The notes beneath the pieces are model-generated. The model was not told the DNA's origin and did not search any database. It was given only the letters and a program-made list of their open reading frames with translations. This document shows positions 51,474-63,316 of a DNA stretch of 64,000 nt, piece after piece; positions within the stretch are counted from its first letter, which is position 1, and each line of letters begins with the position of its first letter. This stretch comes from Scylla paramamosain. Lineage: Eukaryota > Arthropoda > Malacostraca > Decapoda > Portunidae. The stretch covers positions 22,525,069-22,589,068 of the forward strand of contig NC_087151.1 in assembly GCF_035594125.1 (NCBI RefSeq). The letters are read 5' to 3'. A program made the position numbers and the translations under genes.

Positions 51474-52559
51474 TCAAAAATTGGTGGATAAGTGTCTTGA
51501 AACCTCCCTCTTGAAGGAATTCAAGTCATTGGAAGGTGGAAATACAGAAGCAGGCATGGAGTTCCACAGTTTACCAGAAAAAGGGATGAATGATTGAGAA
51601 TACTGGTTAACTCTTGCGTTAGAAAGGTGGACAGAATAGGGGTGAGAGAAAGAAGAAAGTCTTGTGCAGCGACGCCGCGGAAGAAGGGGATGCATGCAGT
51701 TAGCAAGATCAGAAGAGCAGTTGGCATGAAAATAGCGGTAGAAGACAGCTAGATATGCAACATTACTGCGGTGAGAGAGGGGCTGAAGACATTCAGTTAG
51801 AGGAGAGGAGTTGATGAGACGAAAAGCTTTTGATTCCACCCTGTCTAGAAGAGCAGTATGAATGGAACCCCCCCAGACATGTGAAGCACACTCCATACAT
51901 AGAAGGATAAGGCCCTCGTACAGAGTTAGCAGCTGGCGGAGACGTCTCAGAACACCTAACTTCATAGAAGCTCTTGTAGCTAGAGATGAGATGTGAAGTT
52001 TCCAGTTCAGATTATAAGTAAAGGACAGACCGAGGATGTTCAGTGTAGAAGAGGGGGACAGTTGAGTGTCATTGAAGAAGAGGGGATAGTTGTCTGGAAG
52101 GTTGTGTCGAGTTGATAGATGGAGGAATTGAGTTTTTGAGGCCTTTAACAATACCAAGTTTGCTCTGCCCCAATCAGAAATTTTAGAAAAATCAGAAGTC
52201 AGGCGTTCTGTGGCTTCCCTGCGTGATATGTTTACCTCCTGAAGGGTTGGACGTCTATGAAAAGACGTAGAAAAGTTCAGGGTGGTATCATCAGCATAGG
52301 AGTGGATAGGACAAGAAGTTTGGTTTAGAAGATCATTAATGAATAATAAGAAGAGAGTGGGTGACAGGACAGAACCCTGAGGAACACCACTGTTAATAAA
52401 TTTAGGAGAAGAACAGTGACCGTCTACCAGAGCAGCAATAGAACGGTCAGAAAGGAAACTTGAGATGAAGTTACAGAGAGAAGGATAGAAACCGTAGAAG
52501 GGTAGTTTGGAAATCAAAGCTTTGTGCCAGACTCTATCAAAGGCTTTTGATATGTCCAA
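51474..52559 (-). CDS. Partial LINE reverse transcriptase ORF (361 codons open)
   Basis: This is the longest genuine protein-like frame in the window. The open segment starts at a Met that is simply the residue before [11 protein letters not shown] (RT block A, residues 2-12). The native start lies far upstream in broken sequence. Block B is [14 protein letters not shown] (about residue 57) and catalytic block C is SYADDTTL (about 87). They are followed by the thumb region ([19 protein letters not shown]), [19 protein letters not shown], and the C-terminal region with [18 protein letters not shown] and [12 protein letters not shown]. Its stop coincides with the family stop. A short in-frame deletion follows LRRLRQ, where other copies have FFSPP-type residues. 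Catalytic residues look intact, but without the upstream RT palm and endonuclease in frame it is unlikely to be functional. Confidence 0.8.
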   Translation of the reverse strand: MDISKAFDRVWHKALISKLPFYGFYPSLCNFISSFLSDRSIAALVDGHCSSPKFINSGVPQGSVLSPTLFLLFINDLLNQTSCPIHSYADDTTLNFSTSFHRRPTLQEVNISRREATERLTSDFSKISDWGRANLVLLKASKTQFLHLSTRHNLPDNYPLFFNDTQLSPSSTLNILGLSFTYNLNWKLHISSLATRASMKLGVLRRLRQLLTLYEGLILLCMECASHVWGGSIHTALLDRVESKAFRLINSSPLTECLQPLSHRSNVAYLAVFYRYFHANCSSDLANCMHPLLPRRRCTRLSSFSHPYSVHLSNARVNQYSQSFIPFSGKLWNSMPASVFPPSNDLNSFKREVSRHLSTNF

Positions 52560-54375
52560 GGCAACACCAAAAGTTTCACCAAAGTCTCTAAAAGAGGATG
52601 ACCAAGACTCAGTAAGGAAAGCCAGAAGATCACCAGTAGAGCGGCCTTGATGGAACCCACACTGGCGATCAGATAGAAGGTTATGAAGTGATAGATGTTT
52701 AAGAATCTTCTTGTTGAGGATAGATTAAAAAACTTTTTTTTAGGTAAGCATTAAATTAAAGCAATAGAACGGTAGTTTGAGGGATTAGAGCGGTCACCCT
52801 TTTTAGGAACAGGTTGAATGTAGGCAAACTTCCAGCAAGAAGGAAAGGTAGATTTTGACAGACAGAGATGTTAACAGAAATAGCTGAAAGAGTTTGACTA
52901 GGCAAGGTGCAAGCACGGAGGCACAGTTTCGGAGAACAATAGGAGGGACCCCATCAGGTCCATAAGCCTTCCGAGGGTTTAGGCCAGCGAGGGCATTGAA
53001 AATATCATTGCAAAGAATTTTAATACGTGGCATGAAGTAGTCAGAGGGTGGAGGAGAGGGAGGAACAAGCCCAGAATCTTCCAAGGTAGAGTTTTTAGCA
53101 AAGGTTTGAGCAAAGAGTTCAGCTTTAGAAATAGATGTGATAGCAGTGGTGCCATCTGGTTGAAGTAGAGGAAGGAAAGAAGAAGAAGCAAAGTTATTGG
53201 AGATATTTTTGGCTAGATGCCAGAAATCACGAGGGGAGTTAGATCTTTAAAGGGTTTGACATTTTCTGTTAATGAAGGAGTTTTTGGCTAGTTGGAGAAC
53301 AGACTTGGCATGGTTCCGGGCAGAAATATAAAGTGCATGAGATTCTGGTGATGGAAGGCTTAAGTACTTTTGTGGGCCACCTCTCTATCATGTATAGCAC
53401 GAGAAAAAGCTGTGTTAAACCTAGGTTTAGAAGGTTTAGAACAAGAAAAAGAGTGAGGAATGTACGACTCCATGCCAGACACTATCACCTCTGTTATGCA
53501 CTCAGCACACAAAGACAGGTCTCTGACATGGAAGCAGAAGTCATTCCAAGGAATATCAGCAAAATACCTCCTTAGGTCCCGCCAATTAGCAGAGGCAAAA
53601 CGCCAGAGGCACCTTCGCTTAGGAGGATCCTGAGGAGGGATTGGAGTGATAGGACAAGATAAAGATATGAGATTGTGATCGGAGGAGCCCAACGGAGAAG
53701 AAAGGATGACAGCATAAGCAGAAGGATTAGAGGTCAGGAAAAGGTCAAGAATGTTGGGCGTATCTCCAAAACGGTCAGGAATACGAGTAGGGTGTTGCAC
53801 CATTGCTCTAGGTCGTGGAAGATAGCAAATTGAAGGCTAGTTCACCAGAATGGTCAGTGAAGGGAGAGGAGAGCCAAAGCTGGTGATGAACATTGATGTC
53901 TCCAAGAATGGAGATCTCTGCAAAGGGAAGAGAGTCAGAATATGCTTCACTTTGGAAGTTAAGTAGTCAAAGAATTTCTTGTAGTCAGAGGAGTTAGGTG
54001 AGATTTATACAGCACAGCTGAATTTAGTTTGAGAATGACTCTGAACTCTTAGCCAGATGGTGGAAAATTCAGAAGATTCAAGAGCGTGGGCACGAGAGCA
54101 GGTTATGTCGTTTCGCACATAAACACAACATCCAGCTTTGAATTGAAAATGAGGATAAAGTAGGAGAGAACAGAAAAAGGGTCTACTATCACTTGCCTCA
54201 GATACCTGATTTTCAGTGAGGAAAAGAAGATGAGGTTTAGAAGAGGAGAGGTGGTGTTGAAAATTAGATCTTAGACCGCGAATGTTGCTGAAGTTAATGA
54301 AGAAAAAGTTAAGGGGGGTGTCAAGATACTTAGGGTCATTATCAGAAGAGCAGTCCGCCCTGGGGACATTTGTGG
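52560..54375 (-). pseudogene. LINE copy 4 endonuclease and N-terminal RT, broken
   Basis: On the minus strand from 54,375 the frame fragments include the endonuclease region and a longer open piece at 53,360-53,803. That piece shows [42 protein letters not shown] (the His motif of APE endonucleases), [11 protein letters not shown] and HDREVAHK. A further piece at 52,803-53,084 shows ALAGLNPRKAYGPDGVPP and VLRNCASVLAPCLVKLFQL. Frameshifts separate these pieces, and a T-run near 52,734-52,741 interrupts the SKVFES-like region. Confidence 0.82.
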
Positions 54376-54673
54376 CTTCAAAAAACGTATATTTTCAGTG
54401 TTCTGAGCTTGTTACATACAAAAATGCTAAATTGCATGAAAAATAATATATTTCGGAAATTTAATGATATTAAAAGAAATGTTTATTATTAATGTTCTTG
54501 AGCTTCTTAAGTATCAAAAGGCTAAAACGCATAAATAGCACTTTATATTGAGAAACAGAAAATTACGAAAAACGTTTGTTTTGAGCGCATTTTACATTGT
54601 TAGATACCAAAACGCAAAAGTATATACAAAGCACCTTAGGGGGTAAATGAAAAAAAATATTACGAGAAACGTG

Positions 54674-54794
<121 letters not shown>

Positions 54795-56288
54795 AGGTAC
54801 CAAAACTCTAAAACGCATGAATAACACACCATCTGAAGAAATAGAACTTTAGTAAAAGACGTTTATTTTGAGTTGTTGTTTTTTTTTACTACATAAGGTA
54901 TTAAAACGCCAAAATGCATGCTGTATATGGTGAAACGAGATGACATGTGTTATTTGAAGGTTTTTGATCGTGTTAGACACCAGAACATTAAAAAAGCATG
55001 GAAACCACGCTATTTGGTAACAAAACATTACCAAAAACGTTTCTTTGGAGTGTCTAGACCTTCTTACGTACCAAAATACTAAAACGCATGCAAAACATTC
55101 TAATGGAGAAACAGAATAACATTTCCAAAAATGTGTACTTTGAGTATTTTTAACTTCTTAGGAACACAAACGTCCAAATGCATGAAAATACCCTCTATGA
55201 TGAAACAAAACGATATTATCAGAAACGTGCTTCATGAGTGCTTTTTTTTAGATTCTTAGATACCAAAATGCTAAAACGTGTGAATATCATTTAATATAGA
55301 GAAACAGAACATTACGAAAAACGTGCATTTTGAGAGTATTTCACATTGTCAATAATCAAAACTCCAAAATGCATCAAAAGCTCCCTATATGAGGTAATGA
55401 AAACCAGAAACGTGTCTTTTGAGTGTTTTTGAAAATATTAGACACGAAAACGTTACAAAGCATGGAAAGCACCCAATATGGGAATAGAAATCAAGAATAA
55501 CAAAAACGTAGCTTATATGTTTTTAAGCTTCTTCCACACCAAAATACTCAAACGCATGCAAAACACCCTTTATGGTCAAACGGAATAACATTACGAAATC
55601 GTGAATTGAGTTTTTTTTTTTTTTTTACTTCTTACATAGAAAAACGCCTATATTGGGAAACAAAATGATATTAGCAGAAACGTATATATTGAGTATTTAT
55701 GAGCTTAGGTACCAAAACACTAAAACGTGTGAAAAAAAAAAAAAAAACTATAGGGAGATACAGAACATTACCAAAATCGTGGGTTTGGGTGTTTTTCACT
55801 TTATTAATTAACAAAACGCCAAAATGCGTACAAAGCAACTGATCTGAGGAAGCACAAAAAAAAAAAAAAAGTTTCCAAAAACGTGTATTGTAAGTGTGTT
55901 TGAGCTCGTTAGGTACTAAAACGTCGAAATGCATGCAAACCACTCTATATGGGTAAACGAAAAGACATTATGAGAGACGTGCATAATGAGTTTTTCTGAA
56001 CTTCTTTGGTACCCAAACACAAAAACGCATGAATATTACTCTATACATAAAAGCAGAGCAACATTACAAAAAAGGTATATATTTTTTTTCTCATTGTTAA
56101 GTACCAAAAAAAAAAGCATGCGAAGCATTCTATACAGGTAAACAATGCGGCATTACCAAAAAACGTGTCTTTTCAGTGTTTTTGAGCTTGTTACGTATAC
56201 AAAATAAACCGATATTATAAGAAACGTGTATTATAAGTGTTTTTTTAGCTTCTTTGGTACCAAAACGCTAAAACAGAAGAAAATTACC

Positions 56289-57615
56289 TGGTACCAAAAC
56301 ACCAAATGCATGCAAAGTACCCTATAAACGGAAAGAAAAGACATTACGAGAAGGGCGTATTATGAGCGCTTTTTGAACTTTTTAGGTACCAAAACTATAA
56401 AACGCGTGAATAGCACTTTATATGGAAAAATACATTATCATCAAAACATTTATTTTCATTTTTTTCTCTCAAATTGTTAGATACCAAAACGTCAAAATCC
56501 ATGCAAAGCACTATATTGAGGAAACGAAAAGATATTGCCAGAAAAGTGTCTTTTGAGTATCTTTGAGTGTGTTAGGTACGAAAATGCTTAAAAATATGTA
56601 AAGCACTCTGCATTAAAATGGAAAACATAACCAAAAACGTGTTTTTTGAGTTTTTTTTTTTTTTAGCTTCTTTCGTAACGCAACACTAAACGCATGCAAA
56701 AGAGCCTTTATGAGGAAACACAATACCATCAGTAAAAATGCATGTTACCAGTATTTTTGAGCTTATTAGGTAGGGAAACATCAAAATACGTGGATATTAC
56801 TCTATATGATGAAATAAATGATATTATCAGAAACGTGTATGTATGTTTTTGAGATTCTTAGGCACCAAGAGTAAAAAAAACGCGTGAATAACATTATATA
56901 TGAAGAAACAGAACACCTTTACCAAAAACATGCATTTTGAGTTTTTTTTTATTGTTTTGACAATGTTAAGAATCAAAACATCAAAAACCAGCACTGTATA
57001 TTGGGAAGCTAAACGACATTACCAGAGATGTGTCTTTTTAGTGTTTTTTTTTTTCTTTTAGTGTGTTAGGCAGCACACACTAAAATCCATGGAAAGCACC
57101 CTATATTGGAATACAAAACAATATTTCCAAAAAAGTTTCTTTTCATTGATGAGAAGTTTCTTACGTATCAAAATGCTAAAACGCATGTTAAAAACACTTT
57201 ATGGAAAAACAGAAAAACATTACCAAAAATTTTTGTTTTATTTTATTTTGAGCTTATTAGGTACAGAAGCGACAAAATGCATGCATAGTACCCTATATGG
57301 TGAAAAGAACGTAATTACCAGACGCGTGTATTATGAGTGTCATTGACCTTAAGGAACTAAACTCTAAAAGGCATGAAGAGCAATCTACATATAGATTGCA
57401 CAAAAATGCGAAAATACATAGAAAACACCATATACTCTAATGCAAAAGAACATTACGAAAATTAAAATTTGAGTGTTATGTGTTTAAGGACTTCCTACGT
57501 AGCAAAATGCTAAAAAGCATGTAAAACACTGCTCACATATAATAGGTGTGTTTGAGCTTAATATTTAAACATACATATCAAAACAATAAAATGCGTGTAA
57601 ACCACTCCATATGGA
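56289..57615 (+). repeat. Segmental duplication, copy b (pairs with 1-1,340)
   Basis: Same orientation and monomer content as 1-1,340, with small indels. It ends abruptly at the palindrome at 57,599-57,622, beyond which the array runs in the opposite direction. Confidence 0.85.
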
Positions 57616-57622
57616 GTGGTTT
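57599..57622. repeat. 24-bp perfect palindrome at an orientation switch
   Basis: AAACCACTCCAT followed by its exact reverse complement. The left half is the expected sequence of the forward array (1,324-1,335 has AAACCATTCCAT). Everything to the right reads in reverse, which suits a fold-back join. Confidence 0.9.
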
Positions 57623-57949
57623 GGGTACCTAATAAACTCGAAAACACCCTAAACACAAGTTTTTTGGTAATATTGTTCTGTTCCTCCAGAAATGGTGTTT
57701 TACATGTATTTTAGAGTTTTGGTACGTAAGAGGCTCAAAAACATTTAAAATACATGATTTGTTAGTAAAGTTTAGTTTTCCTAAATGAGATGTTTTCCAT
57801 GCTTTTAGCTTTTTGGTGCCTTGTATGCTCAAAACAAGAAAATGACAGGTTTCTAGTAATGTTGTTTCATTACCCGATATAGGATGCTTTCCATGCATTT
57901 TGTAGGTTTGGTATCTAACAAGACGAGAAAAACACTTAAAATACACTCT
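57616..57949 (-). repeat. Short piece of eleven-monomer-type satellite, reverse
   Basis: Consecutive monomers contain CCTAATAAACTC, CGTAAGAGGCTC with CATGATTT, a GCCTTGTATGCTC monomer, and TCTAACAAGACG. This is the order seen in the 43-51 kb domain and not in the five-monomer array. It is followed by a (TTTA)n run at 57,950-57,990 and a T-run. Confidence 0.75.
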
Positions 57950-57990
57950 TTATTTATTTATTTATTTATTTATTTATTATTTTATTTAAT
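57950..57990. repeat. (TTTA)n microsatellite
   Basis: About ten TTTA units, slightly degenerate at the end, followed by a 20-T-class run. Confidence 0.9.
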
Positions 57991-60900
57991 TTTTTTTTTT
58001 TTTTTGCGTGCGTTTTAGTGTTTTAGTGCATTGTGCATTTTGCCGTTTTGGTACCTAAGAAACTGAAATATATAATATAGTATATAATATATATTATATA
58101 ATCTAGTAGATAATATAATATATAATATATAATGATGTTATATTTATCCATAGAGACTGCTATTCATGCGTTTTAGCGTTTTAATACGTAAGAATCTCAA
58201 AAATACTCAAAATATATGTTTTTGGTAATGTTATTTTCTTTCTTCATAACGTGTGTTTTGCATTTATCCTAGCGTTTTAATACTTAAGTAGCTTAAAGGC
58301 ATAGAAAAGACACGTTTTTTTGTAAAGTTCTTTTATTCCTATATAGGGTACTTTCCATGCGTTTTAGCGTTTCGGTACCTAACACGCTCATAAATACTCA
58401 AGACACTTATCTGGAAATGTTGTTTCTTTTCCCCATATAGGGTACTCTGCATGAATTTTTTTTGCGTTTTTCGTACCTAGCAATGTGAAATAATCTGAAA
58501 ATACACATTTTTGGTAATGTTATTTATTTATTTTTTTCTGTTTCTCCATATAGAGTGCTATTCATGCGTTTTAGGAATTTGGTACCTAAGAACCTCAAAA
58601 AAATATTACACTTCTATTTACGTCTTTTTATTTCTGTATAGGGTATTTTAATGCATGCATTTTGGGATTTTTTCTACGTACCATATAAAAAAGAAACTCT
58701 AAATTTTTGTTTCAGGTAATATTACTTCTCTTCTCCATAAAAAAAAAAGGTGTTTTTCTTAATTTTCTCTCTGAAGTTTTTTTTTTTTTTGGGGGCATCC
58801 GTTTACCGTTTTCGAACGTAGGAAGCTGAAAAAAAATACAAAAATACAAAAAACGAGTCTTTTACACGTTTTTTTTCTTTTTCCCATATAGGCTGCTTTC
58901 CATGCTTTTTTTTTTTTTTTTTTAGCGTTTTGGTGCCTGACACATCATAAACACTTAAAAGCTATGTTTCTGGAAATGTCGTTTGCATTTTAGGCGTTTT
59001 GATACCATTCAATACATTCAAGATACAAAACCTTGTATCTTAAAATACATTCAAGATACAAAGTTTTTGTATTTTTGTTATGTATCTCAATATAGAGTGC
59101 TCTTATTGGGTTTTAGCTGTTTCGGTAACTATGAAGCTCAAAAACACTGATAATACACGTTTCTCAATTTAATTTACTTTTCCCATGAAGGATATTTTCC
59201 ATATATTTTGGTGTCTTTTTTTTTCGTAGCAAGCTCAAAAACACTCAAAATATTTGTTTTGATAATTTGATTCTGTTTCTCAATGTAGGGTGTTTTTGAT
59301 GTGTTTTTTTTGGTACGCAAGAAGCTAAAAACAATCAAAAACACTCGTTTTTTGTAATTATGTGTTTATTTCCCATATAAGGTGCTTTCCATACTTATTT
59401 TGCGTTTTGGTGCCTAACATGCACAATAACACTGAAAACATATGTTTTTTTGGAATGTCGTTTCGTTTCTCCATAAAGGAGGCTTTTTATTTGCCGTTTT
59501 GATACCTAACAATGTGAGGAAAACTCAAAGTACATTTTTTTCCTTTTTTTTTTTTTCTCCATATAGAGTGGTATTGACCTGTTTTCGCGTTTAGTACCAA
59601 AAAAGATGAAAAAAAAAACACTTATAATTCACGTTTTTCGTAATGTCTTTTCGTTTCACCATATAGAGTTCTTTAATTGCATTTTGTCGTTTTCTACGTA
59701 ACAATTAAAAAATAAAAAAAAAAAACTAAAAGAGTTATCTTTAATAATGTTATTTTATATTACCATAAAGTTTGTTCTGGATACTTTTTAACGTTTTGGT
59801 ACGTAAGAAGTTGAAAAACACTCAAAACATGCGTTTTTCGTAATATATATATATATTTTTTTTTTCATATAAGGTGAATTCCATTCTTTTTAGCGTTTTA
59901 GTAGCTAACACGCTCAAAACACTCAAAACAGATTTCTGGTAAAGTCGTTTTGTTTCCAGATATAGGATGCTTTGTGTGAATTTTGGCATTTTTGTACCTA
60001 ATAATGTGAAAACACTTAAAATACACGTTTATGATAATGTTTTTATTTTTTTCCCATACCACGTGCTATTCATGCGCATGAACGTTTTGGTATCTAAGAA
60101 ACTCAAAGATACTTAAAATACACACCTCTGGCAATGTCCTTTCTTTTGCATATATATGGTAATTTTTTTTTTTTTATGCATTTTTGCTTTTTTGTATGTA
60201 ACAAGCTCCAAAACACTTAAAAGACTTGTTTTTGATAATGTTAATCTGTTTTTCCACAAAAAAAAGTGTTTTGCATGCGTTTTAGCGTTTTGGTAAGCAA
60301 GAAATTGAAAAACACTCAAAACACTCAAATGTAATGTTGTTTTGTTTTCCCATATAAGGAGCTTTCCTTGCTTCTTATCGTTTTCGTGCCTTACACGCTC
60401 ATAAACACTGAAAAGATTTTTTTTTTATTTCGTTTCCTTACCCTATATAGGGTGGTTCGCATGGATTTTGCGTTTTGGAATTTAATAATGTGAAAAACAG
60501 TCAAAATACAGGTCTTCGGTAATGTTCTGTCTTTCCACATAGAGTGCTATTCATGCGTTTTTAAGTTTTCGTACCTAATATATGGTGCTTCCTATGTATT
60601 TTAGCCTTTTGGGGCGTAAAAAAAAAAAAAATAAATAATTAATTAATTAAATTAAAAGACACTTTCTAGTAAAGTAGTTTCGCTTCGCTATATGCTTTTT
60701 GGCGTTTTGGTACCTAACATTGTGAAAATACTCGAAATACAAATTTTTGGTAATGTTTTTCACTACATATAGAATGCTATTCATACCCTTTAAAGTTTTG
60801 GTACCTAAGAAGCTCAAATACACTTAAAATGTTCAATTCTCGTAATGTCTTTTCGTTTCCCCATATTGGGTACCTTCCATGCATTTTTGCGTTTTTGTAC

Positions 60901-61342
60901 GAAAGAAGCTGAAAACACTCATAATACTTGTTTTTGGTAAAGTTATTTTCTTTCTCCTTAAAGTATGTTTTTTGCAAGAATGTTAGCGTTTTAGTAAGGA
61001 AGTAGGTCAAAAAACGTGTTTTGTAAATTTCTTTGTTTCCCATATAGAGAGTTTTCCATGCCTTAGAGCGTTTTGGTGCCTAACACGTTTATAAACACTC
61101 AAAAGACACATTTCTGGAATTGTCGTTTCTCTTCGCCATATAAGGTACTTTGCATGCATTTTGGCGGTTTGGTATCAAAACATGTGAAATACGCTGAAAA
61201 TAAACGTTTTTAATAATATTATTTTAGTGTTTTGGTACCTAAGAAACTTAAAAACACTCATAATACACGTCTCTGGTAATGTTCTTTCATTTCCCCATAT
61301 TGCCTATATTTTGCGTTTTTCTACGTTACATGCCAAAAAAAA

Positions 61343-61386
61343 GAATAAATAAATAAATAAATAAATAAATAAACAAATAAATAAAC
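61343..61386. repeat. (AAAT)n microsatellite
   Basis: About ten AAAT units, mirror of the TTTA tract at 36,611-36,655. Confidence 0.85.
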
Positions 61387-61980
61387 ATTAAAAACACTTG
61401 TTTTCGTAATGTTTTTATTTTGTTTTTCGCCACAGAGTGGATGCACGCGTTTCAGCGTTTGGTTTATTATAAGTTGAATAACGCTGAAATGAAAAGTAAT
61501 GTTTCGTTTCCTCATATAGTGAGCTTTACATGGACTAATAATAATAATAATAATGTGAAAAAAGAATGAAAATACACGTTTTTGGCAATGTTGTTCTGTT
61601 TCTCGATATAGATATGCTAGCCATGCGTTTTAGCATTTAGTATCAAGAGGCTCAAGACTCCCATAATACACTATTCTCGTAATGTCTTTTAGTTTCCCCA
61701 TATATTACTGTTTTGTTTTCCTTTATAGGGGGTTTTCCATGCGTTTTGCCTAACACGCTCATAACCAGTCAAAAAGACTCGTTTTTGGATATATCGTTTT
61801 TTTTTCCATATTTTTTTTTTGTTATGTGGTTCTGTTTCTCCATATAGAGACATGTTAATGTGTTTTAGCGTCTGGGAACCTACAAAGTTGATATACATTT
61901 ATAATAAAAGTGTCTCGTAATGACCTTTCCTTTCCTTATAGGATACTTTACATGAATATAGGTTTTTTTTTCGTAACAAG

Positions 61981-62045
61981 TAACATTACCAAAAATAAGT
62001 ATTATCAGTGTTTTACACTGATAATATTTATTTTTGGTAATGTTA
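61981..62045. repeat. 31-bp-arm hairpin (template-switch scar)
   Basis: Arms 61,981-62,011 and 62,015-62,045 are complementary at 30 of 31 positions around a TTT loop. The mirror locus in the left arm of inverted repeat 3 (about 35,960-36,015) has the sequence of one arm only. The second arm was therefore added here. Confidence 0.9.
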
Positions 62046-63316
62046 TTTTTTATTCATAAAGGGGTTTTTTCATGCGTTTTAGGGTTTTTGGTTCCAAAGC
62101 AGCTGAAAAAACACTCAAAAGACACGTTTTTGGTAATGCTGTTTTCTATTCCCATAGAAGGTGCTTTTAATACTTTTTAGCGCTTTGGTGCCTACCACGC
62201 TCATAAACACTCGAGACACGTTTCTGGAAATCTCATTCTCTTTTCCCATGGAAGGTGCATTGCATGCAAATACACATTTTTGGCAATATTATTTTGTTTC
62301 TCTATATAGAGTGCTATTCATGTGTTTTAACGTTTTGATACCTAAAAAAACACAAAAACACTCATAATACACGATTCATGTAATGTCTTTTCTTTTCCGC
62401 ATTAAGTGTACTTTGCATGCTTTTTGACATTTTTCTACGTAACAAGCTGAAAAACTACAAAAAAAAAATCTTGATTTTGGTAATATTATTTTGTTTCTCC
62501 ATAACATATATTTTTCCATGCGCCTTAGCATTTTGGAACATAAGAATTTCTAAAACACTCCATAGACACGTTTTGCGTAATGCCGTTTTATATTCCCATG
62601 AAGGGTGATTTCCATGCTTTTTACCGCTTTGGTGCCTAACAATATCGAGTATTTTGTATAATTTATAGTGTTTTGATGCCTATTACACTTATAAACACTC
62701 AAAAGACACATTTATTCTTTGGAAATCTTGTTTCCTTACCCAATATATGATGCTTTGACTGCATTTTGGCGTTTTGGTAATGTTATTCTATTTCTCCATA
62801 TAGAGTGCTATTCATGAGTTTTAGGGTTTTAGTAGTTAAGAAGCTGAAATAAACTCATAATACACGTTTTTCGTTTTTTTTTTTTTCTATTCCTCATATA
62901 GGGTAGTTTATAGTATTTTGGCGTATCTGTTCATAACAAGCTCAAAAGCCCTCAAAATAATTGTTTTTGTTAGTTATTCTCTTTCACACATATTTTACAT
63001 GTGTTTTAGCGTTTTGTTAAGAAAGTAGCTCAAAACACCTGAAAAAAAGTTTTAGGTAATGTTTTTTTTTTTTCCAGTATAATGTGCTTTCCATGCTTTT
63101 TAGTGTTTTTCTGTCTAACAAGCTCATAAATACTCAAAAGAAACGTTTCTGTAAATTTCGTTTTGTTTCCCCATATTTTGGGCTCTACATGCATTTTGCC
63201 AATTTGGTACCTAACAATGTGAAAGACTCTCAAAATATACATTTTTGGTAATGTTCATTCGTATTCCAATAGAGGTTGATTTCCATGCTTTTAAGCGTTT
63301 TGATAGTTATTAAAAA

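Larger units (their letters stand above)
51380..54375 (-). mobile_element. LINE copy 4: nearly full length, 5'-truncated
   Basis: Minus-strand element. Its 3' end (GGCCAGTATCCTTCCTACAT on the minus strand) faces a 12-T run at 51,368-51,379, which is its poly-A tail. The 5' end at about 54,375 corresponds to position about 14,428 of LINE copy 2. The leader and first codons are missing, typical of incomplete reverse transcription. Endonuclease and RT pieces occur in the right order, with several frameshifts in the first two thirds. It marks the border between the eleven-monomer domain on its left and five-monomer satellite on its right. Confidence 0.9.
58033..63306 (-). repeat. Inverted repeat 3, right arm; five-monomer satellite, reverse
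   Basis: Mirror of 34,709-39,792. It contains about 150 bp (about 60,330-60,480) absent from the left arm and a hairpin-forming addition at 61,981-62,045. It otherwise follows the left arm's peculiarities, such as the duplicated TTGTATCTTGAATGTATT motif near 59,010-59,060. No gene is seen. Confidence 0.9.
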
